A stretch of 64,000 nt of DNA from Candidatus Paraluminiphilus aquimaris (GCF_026230195.1 NZ_CP036501.1:558001-622000); one strand, 5' to 3'; positions 48,498 to 61,339 are shown, counted from the first letter of the stretch. Numbers and translations are program-made. The notes: generated by a model from the letters alone, not told the origin.

Positions 48498-48599
48498 TAG
48501 GCAATACACCACAAATGATAATGGCGCGCCGTGTATAAATTATTTTTGCGTGAGTGCCTGCTAACGTCTCGAGGACCAGATCATGGGGGTCACTTGTCA

Positions 48600-48905
48600 T
48601 AGACAACCCGGTTGCAATGGTTTTGCAACACAAAGTCCATAACTTATACACAAGAAACTCACAGAAAAACCCCTTCTAGAGCTTGATTTTTTTTGTTTCT
48701 TAAGTTTCCCCAAAAAAAACATAAGCCATTGATTTCTATCGTTTTAATTGTTCTTGATCTGGAGATAAATTTGTGGATAACTAGGCGCAGACTAACGAAT
48801 TAGCACAGCGTCGATGTTTTATCGGCCACAGCCGCACGGAAATGTACGATTAATGGCGGCCGTTCAAGTCGTCACAGCCATTCATAGCAAAGATTACATA
48901 ATAAA
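48600..48905. other. oriC: Candidate chromosomal origin (oriC) between rpmH and dnaA
   Basis: Two exact DnaA boxes face each other: TTATACACA at 48644-48652 and TTATCCACA on the minus strand at 48772-48780. Between them is an AT-rich stretch (about 48684-48770) with runs of eight T and eight A that could unwind. A dyad GTTGCAA-N5-TTGCAAC (48611-48629) lies beside the first box. Transcription diverges here, as at many bacterial origins, and dnaA follows. No clear promoter or strong ribosome site for dnaA was found. The rest of the 479-bp gap (48427-48599) holds the rpmH promoter. Confidence 0.6.
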
Positions 48906-50345
48906 ATGCAACCAACTTCGATCGACCACCTGCCAGCTAGCAATCAAAGCCTTTGGGATGAATGTCTTCATCAGCTCAAACGAGAGGTGCCAGAAGTTCA
49001 GTTTAATACCTGGGTGAGACCACTAACGCCTGTGGAGGATCGAAACGCCTTTGTTTTAAGAGCACCGAACCGCTTCATTAGAGACTTTGTTGAAGATAAG
49101 TACAGTCATCTGATCAGCGAATGCTTGTCGATGTTGAGCACAGATGTGCAGAGTCGAACGCTAAGGGTAGTAACGGGCGAGAGTGGGGGGTTGAATCAAG
49201 GCGCCGCTGCCGCACCTAAACAGTTTGAGCCAAACCTGAACTCGCCAACAAATTTTAGTTTAAGTGCCCGTTCTCAGAGGCCTGTCAGTCAGCCAAGAGA
49301 GCAAAGGGTGGTGGTTCCTTCGCACCAGCATAATCTGGTGGACGGGTATACGTTTTCCAGTTTTGTTGAAGGAAAAAGCAACCAATTAGCGCTGGCGGCA
49401 GCCCAGCAAGTGGTAGAAAGTCCGGGAGATGCCTACAACCCACTGTTCTTATACGGGGGCGTTGGCTTGGGCAAGACGCATTTAATGCACGCCGTTGGTA
49501 ATGCCTTAAGGCAACGCAAGCCGGATGCAAAGATCGTTTATTTGCATAGCGAGCGGTTCGTAGCGGACATGGTAAAGGCCCTGCAATTAAATGCGATTAA
49601 CGACTTTAAACGGTTTTACCGCTCAGTCGATGCGCTCTTGATTGACGATATTCAATTTTTTGCTAATAAAGATCGAAGCCAGGAGGAATTCTTCCATACA
49701 TTCAATGCCTTACTGGAAGGTGGTCAACAAATGATACTCACCTGTGATCGCTATCCAAAAGAAATTGATGGTGTTGAGGAGCGCCTGAAAAGTCGTTTTG
49801 GCTGGGGGCTTACTGTTGCAGTAGAGCCACCTGAGCTTGAAACCCGAGTGGCCATTTTGATGAAGAAGGCGGAGCAAGCCGGTATTAATATCTCTCATGA
49901 AGCGGCCTTTTTTATAGCGCAGCGGATTCGCTCGAATGTTCGCGAGCTCGAGGGTGCGTTAAAACGTGTTATTGCGAGTGCGAATTTTACGGGCCGTCCT
50001 TTTGACATAGACCTTATTAAAGAGAGTTTAAAAGACCTTCTTGCGCTTCAAGACAAGCAGGTGTCGCTTGATAACATTAAGCGCACTGCGGCGGACTACT
50101 ACAAGATTAAGGTCGCAGATCTACTTTCTAAGCGGAGGAATAGGTCTGTTGCTAGGCCACGGCAGGTGGCTATGGCTTTATCAAAAGAACTAACAAATCA
50201 TAGCCTGCCGGAAATTGGCGATGCGTTTGGTGGTCGAGACCACACGACAGTGCTGCACGCATGTCGTAAGATAACGGAGTTAAGAGAAACGACGTCCGAT
50301 ATTGGGGAAGATTACAAAAACCTGCTACGTTTGCTAACAACGTAA
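48906..50345 (+). CDS. dnaA: Chromosomal replication initiator DnaA
   Basis: DnaA binds oriC and unwinds it. Domain I (1-90), a variable linker (about 90-135), AAA+ domain with Walker A GGVGLGKT (184-191), and the C-terminal DNA-binding signature [14 protein letters not shown] near 440-455. 479 residues (E. coli 467). The ATG at 48906 follows AATAAA with no strong purine box, hinting at weak or regulated translation. dnaN follows 37 nt later. Confidence 0.97.
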   Translation: MQPTSIDHLPASNQSLWDECLHQLKREVPEVQFNTWVRPLTPVEDRNAFVLRAPNRFIRDFVEDKYSHLISECLSMLSTDVQSRTLRVVTGESGGLNQGAAAAPKQFEPNLNSPTNFSLSARSQRPVSQPREQRVVVPSHQHNLVDGYTFSSFVEGKSNQLALAAAQQVVESPGDAYNPLFLYGGVGLGKTHLMHAVGNALRQRKPDAKIVYLHSERFVADMVKALQLNAINDFKRFYRSVDALLIDDIQFFANKDRSQEEFFHTFNALLEGGQQMILTCDRYPKEIDGVEERLKSRFGWGLTVAVEPPELETRVAILMKKAEQAGINISHEAAFFIAQRIRSNVRELEGALKRVIASANFTGRPFDIDLIKESLKDLLALQDKQVSLDNIKRTAADYYKIKVADLLSKRRNRSVARPRQVAMALSKELTNHSLPEIGDAFGGRDHTTVLHACRKITELRETTSDIGEDYKNLLRLLTT

Positions 50346-50382
50346 TATGGCAGCGGGTTGCTGAAAAAGAGAGAAAGAAAGA

Positions 50383-51492
50383 ATGAAGTTTTCGGTATCT
50401 AGGGATGCGCTTATTCGGCCACTTAATTTGGTAGCAGGTGTAGTTGAGCGAAGGCAGACGCTCCCTATCCTGTCCAATGTGTTGATGAGCTTGGAAGGTA
50501 ATCGGTTGTCACTGACCGGCACAGATCTTGAAGTAGAGCTTGTTGGGCGCATTGAGGTTGTCAATGCGGGTCCAGACGGCGATATCACTGTCCCCGCCAG
50601 AAAGTTAGTCGATATATGTAAAAGTCTCCCTGACGGTGTCGACATCAACTTTAGTGTCGAAGACGGCCGCGTTACGGTGAAGGCGGGACGCAGCCGGTTT
50701 ACTTTATCAACACTGCCTGCAGCGGAGTTTCCCACGGTCGAGGCCGGTGAGGGCGAGGTTGATTTAGAGCTGTCGCAATCGCTTGTTCGCCAGATGATCG
50801 AGCGCACTGGCTTTGCCATGGCGCAGCAGGATGTTCGTTATTACCTCAATGGCATGTACTTGGAGATTAAGGCTGGACGTTTGCGCTTTGTAGCAACCGA
50901 CGGTCATCGGTTGGCGCTTTGCACTGCGCCGGGGGAGTTGGCCGCAGAGGACAAGTCAGTCATCGTGCCGAGGAAGGGCATATTAGAGCTTGCACGCCTG
51001 CTAGACGGCGATGGGTCAGTAACACTCATTGTTGGTTCGAACCACATTCGAGCCGTGACCGATCAGTTTACATTTACCTCAAAGCTGGTTGATGGAAAGT
51101 TTCCTGAGTATGAGCGCGTATTGCCAAAATCCCCAGACAAAGCCGTTTCAGGTGATCGATCGGAGTTGAAGCAAGCCTTTACGCGAACCGCCATTTTATC
51201 TAATGAGAAGTACCGAGGCGTGCGATTGTCTCTGTCTGATGGGGCTTTAGAGATAACGGCGAACAACCCAGAGCAAGAGCAGGCCGAGGAGTCGGTGCCG
51301 GTTGATTACGCCGGTGAGGTACTTGAGGTTGGCTTTAACGTCAGTTACTTGCTCGATGTCATGGGTGTTTTGTCGGGCAATACGGTTCGCATGTCCTTGT
51401 CGGACTCGGCGAGCTCTGCATTGATCGAAGAAGGGGAAGCTGTCAGCGGCGAGGCAGAGGCTCTCTACGTCGTTATGCCCATGCGACTCTAA
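50383..51492 (+). CDS. dnaN: DNA polymerase III beta sliding clamp
   Basis: Beta clamp, dimeric ring tethering DNA polymerase III. MKFSVSRDALIRPLNLVAGVVERRQTLPIL is the family start; FVATDGHRLALC and the C-terminal YVVMPMRL are typical. 369 residues (E. coli 366). A purine-rich stretch (gagaaagaaaga) precedes the ATG. recF begins 5 nt after its stop. Confidence 0.97.
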   Translation: MKFSVSRDALIRPLNLVAGVVERRQTLPILSNVLMSLEGNRLSLTGTDLEVELVGRIEVVNAGPDGDITVPARKLVDICKSLPDGVDINFSVEDGRVTVKAGRSRFTLSTLPAAEFPTVEAGEGEVDLELSQSLVRQMIERTGFAMAQQDVRYYLNGMYLEIKAGRLRFVATDGHRLALCTAPGELAAEDKSVIVPRKGILELARLLDGDGSVTLIVGSNHIRAVTDQFTFTSKLVDGKFPEYERVLPKSPDKAVSGDRSELKQAFTRTAILSNEKYRGVRLSLSDGALEITANNPEQEQAEESVPVDYAGEVLEVGFNVSYLLDVMGVLSGNTVRMSLSDSASSALIEEGEAVSGEAEALYVVMPMRL

Positions 51493-51497
51493 GGTTC

Positions 51498-52583
51498 TTG
51501 CACGCGTTGCTTAACCAGCTTTCGATTGAGAACTTCCGAAATATCACCGCAATGTCACTGTCCCTTGATGAGGGACTAACAGCGTTTACGGGTGATAATG
51601 GCGCGGGTAAGACCAGTGTTTTGGATGCTGTTCATCTACTCGGGACAGGTAAGCCGTTTTCTACCCACCGTATTAACCACGTTATTCAGCGTGAGTCCTC
51701 ATTCGTTCAAGTAGTGGGGCGCCTATCGGCGCCGGCAAAAGCCATTTTGGGTGTGCGCCGCGATCGTGGCGGTGGTGGCGAGGCGCGAATTTCAGGCACA
51801 CCGGTAAAAACGTTGTCTGAACTGGCTAAGGCGATGCCTTTGGTTGTGATGAATGCAGAAACGTTGAATGTTATTCGCGATGGGCCTGAGGGTCGCCGAA
51901 AGTTTATCGATTCGTTTGTGTTCCACGTGGAACAAGACTTTGCACAGATGTCCCGTCGTTATCAAAATGCGCTCAAACAGCGAAACGCTTTGTTGCGGGA
52001 TCGCTGCTCATCTGACGATGCGGTTTGGGTTCGAGATTTGGCAGTGACGGGGGAGTTGTTGAGTGCGGCCCGATCGCGCGCGGTCGTCTCGTTAGCTAAA
52101 GCGCTCGAAGGTGTTTTGTCGGATGTGGATATTTCGTTGCCCTCGTGGAAATTGCTTCAACGACCTGGTTGGGGTGGTGGCTTGTCGCTTTATGACGCGC
52201 TGAGCGCTTCGTCTGACTCAGATAAGCAAAGAGGGTTTACACAGGTCGGTCCGCATCGGGGTGATGTGGTTTTCATGGTTGAGGGGTCGCCTGCACACGA
52301 AGTGCTATCACGTGGCCAAATGCGCGTTTTGATGGCGGCGACGAAGCTTGCTCAGGCGCGCGTTATGCGCCGTGATACAGGTGTTTCGCCGCTGTTGTTG
52401 GTTGATGACGTGGCTGCCGAACTTGATGCGAATAATGCTGCGGGGTTGTTTCGTAACATGGTGTCAGATGGCTTTCAGGTCCTCGCTACCATGGTTGATG
52501 CGACAGGCGCGTCCGCGTGGACTGAAAATAGATTGTCAAATGTGTTCCACGTGGAACACGGAACGATCATAGATGGCAATTAA
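51498..52583 (+). CDS. recF: DNA replication and repair protein RecF
   Basis: RecF is an SMC-like ATPase that loads RecA at gaps. Walker A GDNGAGKTS (32-40), the QVGPHRGD segment, the signature LSRGQMRVLMAA and Walker B LLLVDDVAAELD are present. 361 residues (E. coli 357). The start is TTG at 51498 or the TTG three codons later; no ATG precedes the conserved LSIENFRNI. It carries two perfect parS sites, which encode VFHVE at residues 141-145 and 349-353. Confidence 0.95.
   Translation: MHALLNQLSIENFRNITAMSLSLDEGLTAFTGDNGAGKTSVLDAVHLLGTGKPFSTHRINHVIQRESSFVQVVGRLSAPAKAILGVRRDRGGGGEARISGTPVKTLSELAKAMPLVVMNAETLNVIRDGPEGRRKFIDSFVFHVEQDFAQMSRRYQNALKQRNALLRDRCSSDDAVWVRDLAVTGELLSAARSRAVVSLAKALEGVLSDVDISLPSWKLLQRPGWGGGLSLYDALSASSDSDKQRGFTQVGPHRGDVVFMVEGSPAHEVLSRGQMRVLMAATKLAQARVMRRDTGVSPLLLVDDVAAELDANNAAGLFRNMVSDGFQVLATMVDATGASAWTENRLSNVFHVEHGTIIDGN
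51919..51934. promoter_or_regulatory. parS: parS site 1 (ParB binding)
   Basis: TGTTCCACGTGGAACA, a perfect 16-bp palindrome that matches the conserved bacterial parS pattern (TGTTNCACGTGNAACA). It is inside recF, in the codons for VFHVEQ, about 3 kb from the dnaA start. ParA and ParB are encoded at 39.8-41.5 kb. Confidence 0.9.
52543..52558. promoter_or_regulatory. parS: parS site 2 (ParB binding)
   Basis: A second identical 16-bp palindrome TGTTCCACGTGGAACA near the end of recF, 624 bp from the first, in the same reading frame (VFHVEH). Two sites so close would form one ParB loading centre. Confidence 0.9.
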
Positions 52584-52595
52584 GTGGCATAATAG

Positions 52596-55049
<2,454 letters not shown>

Positions 55050-55084
55050 AGTAACCGCTCGGCCGTAAGCCTTTGTTTATATGG

Positions 55085-55108
55085 GGCTTAGTGGCTTAGT
55101 GGCTTAGT
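55085..55108. repeat. Tandem 8-bp repeat, three copies
   Basis: GGCTTAGT occurs three times head to tail at 55085-55108, in the 54-bp gap between gyrB and rmuC and running into the rmuC stop codon (55104-55106, minus strand). Copy-number change would not alter either protein. Confidence 0.75.
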
Positions 55109-56462
55109 CTGGTTTGTCTTCCTTTGGTGTATTGCCTTTGTCGGTGGCAAGAGACAGTTGATTGGCGTCTGTCTGTTCCGGGAGGACGTCTATGTTTTCT
55201 GGAAATGATTTTGACACGCGTGTGGATAGCGTTTGGAAGCGATCGACTTTGCCGTGAAGCCCCTGCCGTCCGACCAAGCTTTTAACCGCATCATTGTAAC
55301 GTTTTGTGGTTTGCGAAAGCGCACTACCCACGTTTTCCATCCGCTCTGCAACCAAACACACGGCATTGAAAATATCGCCTGCCCGGTCGCTAATTTCGCG
55401 GGCTTCTTCGTTGCTACGTTCAACCATCCACAAGTTGGCGACCGTCCTTAAAATAGGCATGAGTGTCGTATGCGAGACTAAAATAACGTTTTTCTTGTAG
55501 CCGTAATTGAACAGATCGCGGTTGGTCCGCATGATTTCGATATAGGCGGGTTCAACCGGCATGAACATAAGGACAAAGTCTGGGCTTTGCAGGCCGGCTA
55601 AGTTTGCATAGTCTTTGTCTGACAACTGGTCGATATGGCGCTTTACCGCATTAGCATGCGCCACTAATGCTTGTGTCCTAACCGCGTCCTCCTCAGCAGT
55701 AATGGCTCTCTCATAGTCGACCAATGACACCTTACTATCGATGACAACGTGCTTGTCTTGTGGGAGGAAAATGACAAAGTCAGGAAGAAAGCGCTGACCG
55801 TCTTCGCCTTTGAAGGCTTGTTGCGCCTCATAATGTTCACCTCTGCGAAGGCCCGCAAGCTCAAGAGTTCTCTCAAGCTGGGCTTCTCCCCAGTTCCCAA
55901 CCAATTTTTTATCACCTTTGAGCGCCTGGGTGAGATTGCTTGCCTCTGAAGACATCACTTGGCCCATGTCGTGAAGCTGCTTTATTTGCGTTTTAAGGAC
56001 GGCGTTTTGCCCAGTAAGGTCGGTATGAACTTGGTTTACTCTCGATTGAAAGCCATCGATCTTCTCAGAGAGCGGTTTCAGAAGTTGATCCAGCGATTCC
56101 TGGTTCCGTGAGGCAAGCGTCTTTTCTCCTTGGCTCACCAAGGTCTGCGCCGCTTTTTCAAACTCCAACTTGAGAACCTTCTTAGCGTCTTCAAGTAGCG
56201 CAAGCTTCGCTGTGTGCTCTGTTTCCTTGATCGAAAGCGTGGCCTTGAGTCCCTCCTCCCGAGCAACGGAGGCAGAGAGTTGCTCATTTAGCGCGGCCAT
56301 TTCTATTTTGAGCTGTTCTAACCCCTCTTTCGCCACGTCTCCACGGGTCAACGCCTCACTCACACTTTCCTTGTATTGGCGATGTTTTCGATTGTTGTAT
56401 GTCGTGGCCGCCAAAAATAGGATGCCTAGAACTAAACTAACGACCAGCGCGTCTAAACCCAT
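55104..56462 (-). CDS. rmuC: DNA recombination protein RmuC
   Basis: RmuC limits inversions at short repeats and has a nuclease-like core. An N-terminal membrane helix (about 4-20), a long coiled coil (25-190), and the core domain VGNWGEAQLERTLELAGLRRGEHY, LPDFVIFLPQDKHVVIDSKVSL and DFVLMFMPVEPAYIE. 452 residues (E. coli 475). The ATG at 56462 lies 15 nt from the glyS end on the same strand. Confidence 0.94.
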   Translation of the reverse strand: MGLDALVVSLVLGILFLAATTYNNRKHRQYKESVSEALTRGDVAKEGLEQLKIEMAALNEQLSASVAREEGLKATLSIKETEHTAKLALLEDAKKVLKLEFEKAAQTLVSQGEKTLASRNQESLDQLLKPLSEKIDGFQSRVNQVHTDLTGQNAVLKTQIKQLHDMGQVMSSEASNLTQALKGDKKLVGNWGEAQLERTLELAGLRRGEHYEAQQAFKGEDGQRFLPDFVIFLPQDKHVVIDSKVSLVDYERAITAEEDAVRTQALVAHANAVKRHIDQLSDKDYANLAGLQSPDFVLMFMPVEPAYIEIMRTNRDLFNYGYKKNVILVSHTTLMPILRTVANLWMVERSNEEAREISDRAGDIFNAVCLVAERMENVGSALSQTTKRYNDAVKSLVGRQGLHGKVDRFQTLSTRVSKSFPENIDVLPEQTDANQLSLATDKGNTPKEDKPD

Positions 56463-56477
56463 CGAAAAGAACCTCGG

Positions 56478-58541
56478 TTATCTTGCTAGCACCGCCAAGT
56501 CGGCAACCCTCAGAAATTGATTACGTAATGCTTTCAGTAATGCCAAACGATTTAACCGTATCGCGTCATCGTCTGCGTTGACGAGTACTTGCTCAAAAAA
56601 CGCATCGACATCGTTTCTTAGACCTGCCAAGCAATTAAGCGATTCAACGTAGTTCGAGACACTTAGCGCCTTATCGAGTTTATTTTTGGTTTTTTCAAGC
56701 GATTCATACAATGTTGTTTCGGCGGACATTTCGAATAGTGCCGGATCAACATTACCGATGGTTTCGCCAGTTTTTGCCAGGATATTGGCTACACGCTTGT
56801 TGGCCGCCGCAAGTGTCATCGCAGCCTCAGACCCTGCAAAGCCCTGAATGGCTTGGCTTCGACCGTCAATATCGCCAATAGTTTGAGTGCCTACAGCGGT
56901 AACCGCTCTTAACATATCAACCGATACGCCGACCTCTTCGTAATGTGCGGGCAGCCGCTCAAGTAAGTAATGTAAAACTGTGTCGACGGTATCTGCCAAT
57001 AGGATGCCGCTGTCAAACTCAGACGCTGCTTGCCCAATTACCCCTCTGATATCGGATTCTGGCGCGTAAGCCAGTAAAAGCCTTATGACTGCGACTGATG
57101 CGCGCCTCAGGGCGAAGGGATCTTTTGACCCTGTTGGGCTTTGTCCAATGCCAAAGATACCCACCAGCGTATCAAGCCGATCGGCTAAGGCGAGTGCAGC
57201 GGATTCCGGTGTTAGCGGCAGCTGGTCACCCGAAAACTTAGGCCAGTAATGCTGCTCGATAGCGTCTGCGACTCCATCAGAAAGACCGTCGTTAAGTGCG
57301 TAGTGCCTACCGGCAATACCCTGTAATTCGGGGAACTCTCCGACCATATCGGACACGAGATCGGCTTTTAAGACAGCGCCTGCGCTACTGACAGTTGCCT
57401 CGTCTGCGCCGAGCGCGCCACTTAGAGCGACAGCCAGTTGCGCAATTCTGCGCTGCTTATCTGCCAGGGTTCCCAAGTCGCGTTGAAACAGAACGCTTTC
57501 AAGCCGCTCAGACTTTACAGCGAGACTCGTTGCTTTGTCTGTGTCAAAGAAAAATGCGGCATCCGCCAATCTAGGGCGTATCACCTTCTCGTTTCCGTAG
57601 ACGACTGCTTGCGGGTTTGAGCTTTCGATATTGGAAATGGTGATGAAAGCGGGAACTAAAGCACCGTCGAGCGTTTCGATATGAAAATACTTTTGATGCT
57701 CTCGCATCGAAGAGACAAGTGCTTGGCGCGGGACCGACAAGAACGCCTCGTCAAAGCCCCCTCGTAATGCAACGGGCCACTCTACAAGACCGGTGACTTC
57801 GTTGAGTAATGCTTCATCGATAATGGCGGTTTCAGTATTCGACACCAAAGCCTCGACTTGTTGGCGAATCAGGGCTTTGCGCTCGCTGTGGTCTGCAATG
57901 ACGTATTGCTCGCGTAGAAGTGCTTCATAAGATTCTGGGTTGGGAATGTTGATTTCGCTTTGTCCGTGAAAACGATGACCACGTGACGTCCGACCAGACT
58001 GAAGACCAAATAGCGACACATCGAGTGCGTCGTCACCGAGCAATAAAATGAGCCATTGAACGGGGCGCAAGAACTCGTGACGCTCCCTACCCCACCGCAT
58101 TCGCTTGGAGACCGGGATTTGTGCCACGGCTTGTCGAACAATCTCTGGCAATGCCTCAGCGCAAACGGCGCCTTGAACACGTTTTACTATGCCAAGCCTG
58201 TCACCTTTGTCGGTGGCAATGGTAGCGAGCGCGTCAACGGCTATGCCCTGCTTCTTGGCGAAACCGATTGCAGCAGGTGTCCAGTCGCCTTCTTTTGTTT
58301 TGGCCGCTGCAATAGGCGGGCCCAAAATTTCTTGTTCAGTGTCAGGCGCTTCCTTGGAGACACCCGAAATAATGGCGGTTAAGCGTCGAGGCGTTGCGAG
58401 CACTCTCGCCTCGTCAAAGTGCAAACTGTGACCTTTGAGGCCGCTACAAATGCCTGCGGCAAGAGCCTCTGCCATATGCACGTATTCACCGGCTGGAAGC
58501 TCTTCCGTTCCCAGCTCAAATAAAATCGTTTCTTTGCTCAT
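56478..58541 (-). CDS. glyS: Glycyl-tRNA synthetase beta subunit
   Basis: Beta subunit of the heterotetrameric glycyl-tRNA synthetase, involved in tRNA binding. The start [20 protein letters not shown] and segments [27 protein letters not shown] and [10 protein letters not shown] are standard. The HD-like region and a C-terminal anticodon-binding part are present. 687 residues (E. coli 689). It overlaps glyQ by 4 nt. Confidence 0.96.
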   Translation of the reverse strand: MSKETILFELGTEELPAGEYVHMAEALAAGICSGLKGHSLHFDEARVLATPRRLTAIISGVSKEAPDTEQEILGPPIAAAKTKEGDWTPAAIGFAKKQGIAVDALATIATDKGDRLGIVKRVQGAVCAEALPEIVRQAVAQIPVSKRMRWGRERHEFLRPVQWLILLLGDDALDVSLFGLQSGRTSRGHRFHGQSEINIPNPESYEALLREQYVIADHSERKALIRQQVEALVSNTETAIIDEALLNEVTGLVEWPVALRGGFDEAFLSVPRQALVSSMREHQKYFHIETLDGALVPAFITISNIESSNPQAVVYGNEKVIRPRLADAAFFFDTDKATSLAVKSERLESVLFQRDLGTLADKQRRIAQLAVALSGALGADEATVSSAGAVLKADLVSDMVGEFPELQGIAGRHYALNDGLSDGVADAIEQHYWPKFSGDQLPLTPESAALALADRLDTLVGIFGIGQSPTGSKDPFALRRASVAVIRLLLAYAPESDIRGVIGQAASEFDSGILLADTVDTVLHYLLERLPAHYEEVGVSVDMLRAVTAVGTQTIGDIDGRSQAIQGFAGSEAAMTLAAANKRVANILAKTGETIGNVDPALFEMSAETTLYESLEKTKNKLDKALSVSNYVESLNCLAGLRNDVDAFFEQVLVNADDDAIRLNRLALLKALRNQFLRVADLAVLAR

Positions 58542-59479
58542 GCTTGGGCCTCCTTTGCCAGCGAAGCCAATGCAGCTTCGGCAAGGTCGGCGTCCGCCAG
58601 AGGGAAGCCCAGTTTGGCACGTGCGGCCACGTAACCTTTTGCTGCCGCGCGGGCAATCGTTCGAACCCTCAGGATGTACCGTTGGCGCTCGGTCACGCTG
58701 ATCGCATGGCGCGCATCAAGAAGGTTGAACGTGTGCGACGCTTTCATCACATACTCATAAGCAGGCAGTGGTAGGGCAAGTGCGACAAGCCGCTCGGCTT
58801 CGCTCTCGCAGAAATCAAAGTGAGCAAACAAGTGATCGACATCAGCCTCTTTGAAGTTAAACGTCGACATTTCAACTTCGTTCTGATGAAAGACGTCACC
58901 GTATTTGATGACGCCGGTTGGTGTCTCGGTCCACACGAGGTCATAGACGGACTTAACGTCCTGTATGTACATGGCTAGTCGCTCTATTCCGTAGGTAATC
59001 TCACCTGTGACGGGCAAGCATTCGAGTCCACCTGCCTGCTGAAAGTAAGTGAACTGGGAGACTTCCATGCCGTTAAGCCAAACTTCCCATCCTAATCCCC
59101 AGGCGCCCAACGTGGGCGACTCCCAGTTATCTTCAACAAACCGAATGTCGTGTTTGAGAGGGTCTAAGCCTAGTCGCTCCAAGCTACCTAAATAAAGCTC
59201 TTGGAAGTTCGCTGGCGATGGCTTCATAACCACTTGAAACTGATAATAGTGCTGCAGTCGATTAGGGTTTTCGCCATATCGGCCGTCTTGGGGCCGTCGG
59301 CTAGGTTGCACGTAAGCGGAGTTCCAGTTTTCGGGGCCTAAGGCCTTAAGAAACGTAGCCGGGTGAAACGTGCCCGCGCCAACTTCTAAATCTAGTGGCT
59401 GTAAAATGACACAGCCGTTCTCCCCCCAAAAGGCTTGGAGTTCGAGAATGAGCTGTTGAAATGTTAGTGGTGAACTCAC
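58538..59479 (-). CDS. glyQ: Glycyl-tRNA synthetase alpha subunit
   Basis: Catalytic subunit. [56 protein letters not shown] and [18 protein letters not shown] are all diagnostic. I prefer a GTG start at 59479 (313 residues; E. coli 303): GGGA lies about 7 nt before it. An ATG at 59497 has no ribosome site and sits only 10 nt beyond a TATACT -10 element (59508-59513, minus strand), so it would be almost leaderless. The frame is open to 59563. Confidence 0.94.
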   Translation of the reverse strand: MSSPLTFQQLILELQAFWGENGCVILQPLDLEVGAGTFHPATFLKALGPENWNSAYVQPSRRPQDGRYGENPNRLQHYYQFQVVMKPSPANFQELYLGSLERLGLDPLKHDIRFVEDNWESPTLGAWGLGWEVWLNGMEVSQFTYFQQAGGLECLPVTGEITYGIERLAMYIQDVKSVYDLVWTETPTGVIKYGDVFHQNEVEMSTFNFKEADVDHLFAHFDFCESEAERLVALALPLPAYEYVMKASHTFNLLDARHAISVTERQRYILRVRTIARAAAKGYVAARAKLGFPLADADLAEAALASLAKEAQA

Positions 59480-59567
59480 GTAAATGTCCCAATACATCGA
59501 AGACGCGAGTATACAGTGGCCAGCACTGGCATAATATGAGCAATCATCGGCAATTAAGCGCATCTAG

Positions 59568-60515
59568 GTGTCAAAGAGTCACAATTCAGCGAAGTTTTTG
59601 ATCAAGGATCGTCTTGCGGCAGGCGTGCTTAGGGCGAGTTTGCGCCTTTCGTCGGTACTGCCTTTAGAAACGGCTCGTGGCTGCGGTCGTCTGCTTGCAC
59701 GTCTTTTATATGCGATGAACTCCAAAACAGTCCGTATTATTCGGCGTAACATTGAACTGGCCTATCAAGATCGATCGCCTTCAGAGCGCGAGGCCTTGGT
59801 AAAAGCCGCCATCAGTGAGCAAGGGGCGCTGATCAGTGAGTTGGGCCATGTTTGGAGGCGCTCTTCTGATTACGTCATGTCCAAGGTCTCCGTCGTAGGG
59901 CAAGCGCACTTTGATGAGGCGCTAGCCGATAAGCGAGGTGTTCTGGTGTTGGCGCCTCATGTAGGAAACTGGGAGGTTTTGCCTCATCACTTGGTAACGC
60001 AGGGAGATCTACTTGGACTGTTCGAGCCACCGAAGCTTCCAAGTGTTGGTAGAGAGGTACTTGCAAACAGGCAACGCCCTGGTGGTGAATATGTGCCGAC
60101 CACGCCGAAAGGCTTGGTAAAGTTGATTAGGCATTTCAAACAGGGCGGTTTGACGGGTATTTTGCCTGATCAGGTGCCCAGTCATGAATCGGCGGGTCTC
60201 AACGTGCCCTTCATGGGCGTCGATTGTTTTACGGCAAGCTTGTGCGCCAATTTGCTTTCTAAATCGGGTGCTAGAGCCTTGATTGCAGGTGTCTTCCGGG
60301 TCTCTGGCGGTTGGGAAGTGGTTTATAACCCTGTCTCTGAATCGATCTATGACAAAGACTTGAAGACAGCGTTACAGGCTATGAATAAAGATATTGAAAA
60401 ATTGATTTCTGGGCGCGATCAACAATATCAATGGTCCTACAAACGATTTCGAACACTCCCGCGCTCGCTTGCTGATCATTACGCCGGTGTAAAACACCGA
60501 GGAGGGAAAAAATGA
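59568..60515 (+). CDS. LpxL/HtrB-family lipid A acyltransferase
   Basis: Inner-membrane acyltransferase of the late lipid A pathway. The catalytic motif HxxxxE is present as HVGNWE in LAPHVGNWEVLPHHL; GILPDQVPSHESAGLNVPFMG follows the family pattern. 315 residues with an N-terminal hydrophobic region. Which acyl chain or position it handles cannot be told. The start is GTG at 59568, divergent from glyQ. In Pseudomonas an homologue lies near glyQ too. It overlaps djlA by 4 nt. Confidence 0.9.
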   Translation: MSKSHNSAKFLIKDRLAAGVLRASLRLSSVLPLETARGCGRLLARLLYAMNSKTVRIIRRNIELAYQDRSPSEREALVKAAISEQGALISELGHVWRRSSDYVMSKVSVVGQAHFDEALADKRGVLVLAPHVGNWEVLPHHLVTQGDLLGLFEPPKLPSVGREVLANRQRPGGEYVPTTPKGLVKLIRHFKQGGLTGILPDQVPSHESAGLNVPFMGVDCFTASLCANLLSKSGARALIAGVFRVSGGWEVVYNPVSESIYDKDLKTALQAMNKDIEKLISGRDQQYQWSYKRFRTLPRSLADHYAGVKHRGGKK

Positions 60516-61321
60516 ATGTTTTCCTGGGGAAAATTTTAGGGACGCTCATTGGGTTTTCTGCATTAGGTGTTGTCGGTGGCTTTGTTGGATTTTTAGTTGG
60601 ACACCTCTTTGATTCTGGCCTATTGCGGGCCATAAGAATGACGGGCCCCGATGGGCTCCATGAGTTGCAACAAGAGTTTTTTGATACGACGTTTGTCATG
60701 TTGGGGTATATCGCTAAAGCCGATGGTCGCGTGTCGGAGACAGAGATCGCGCAGGCCGAGGCAATGTTTGCTCAATTACGGTTGACACCCTCACAGCGTG
60801 AGGGTGCGATTAAGCGATTCAAGCGGGGTGCCGAGGCGACTTTTGATCCCGCGCCGGAACTGACCCGTTTTAGACGAATTGTGGCATTGCGCCCCAACAC
60901 CTCCCAAACGTTGATGCTGTTTTTGGCCAGTATGGCTCTGGCCGATGGCCGCTTGGACAGGGCTGAGAAAGAAGCGCTCTCTCGAGTTGCTCGCGCGCTA
61001 GGGATCTCCGAGACGGCACTGCAGCGCATAGTGAGTATGGTGGCGGCGCAAGCAAATTTTGGCGGGCAGCGCCAGCAGCAGCGCCGACAGTATCAGCCGC
61101 AGCGCAGTCAATTGGCCGAGGCCTACCAAGCCTTAGGGGTCAAACCCGATGTTGACGATCGTGAGTTGAAAAAAGCCTATCGTCGACTAATGAGTGAGAA
61201 TCACCCGGACAAACTCAGCGCGAACGGCGTTCCGAAGGAAATGGTTGAGCTCGCCACCGAACGTTCTCAAAATATAACCACCGCATACGATCTCATTAAG
61301 CAATCGCGCGGCTTGAAGTAG
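60512..61321 (+). CDS. djlA: Membrane-anchored co-chaperone DjlA
   Basis: DjlA stimulates DnaK at the membrane. One N-terminal helix (about 8-30, Gly-rich), a TerB-like helical domain (about 50-180: FFDTTFVMLGYIAKADGRVS, LFLASMALADGRLDRAEKEAL), a Gln/Arg-rich linker, and a C-terminal J domain (about 202-269) with the HPD motif in SENHPDKL. 269 residues (E. coli 271). Coupled to the acyltransferase by a 4-nt overlap. Confidence 0.95.
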   Translation: MNVFLGKILGTLIGFSALGVVGGFVGFLVGHLFDSGLLRAIRMTGPDGLHELQQEFFDTTFVMLGYIAKADGRVSETEIAQAEAMFAQLRLTPSQREGAIKRFKRGAEATFDPAPELTRFRRIVALRPNTSQTLMLFLASMALADGRLDRAEKEALSRVARALGISETALQRIVSMVAAQANFGGQRQQQRRQYQPQRSQLAEAYQALGVKPDVDDRELKKAYRRLMSENHPDKLSANGVPKEMVELATERSQNITTAYDLIKQSRGLK

Positions 61322-61339
61322 CGAAGAGAAAGTAACTGG

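Noticed and set aside
48814-49017. 67-codon plus-strand frame overlapping the dnaA start
   Set aside because: Different frame from dnaA with no conserved content; dnaA homology begins exactly at 48906.
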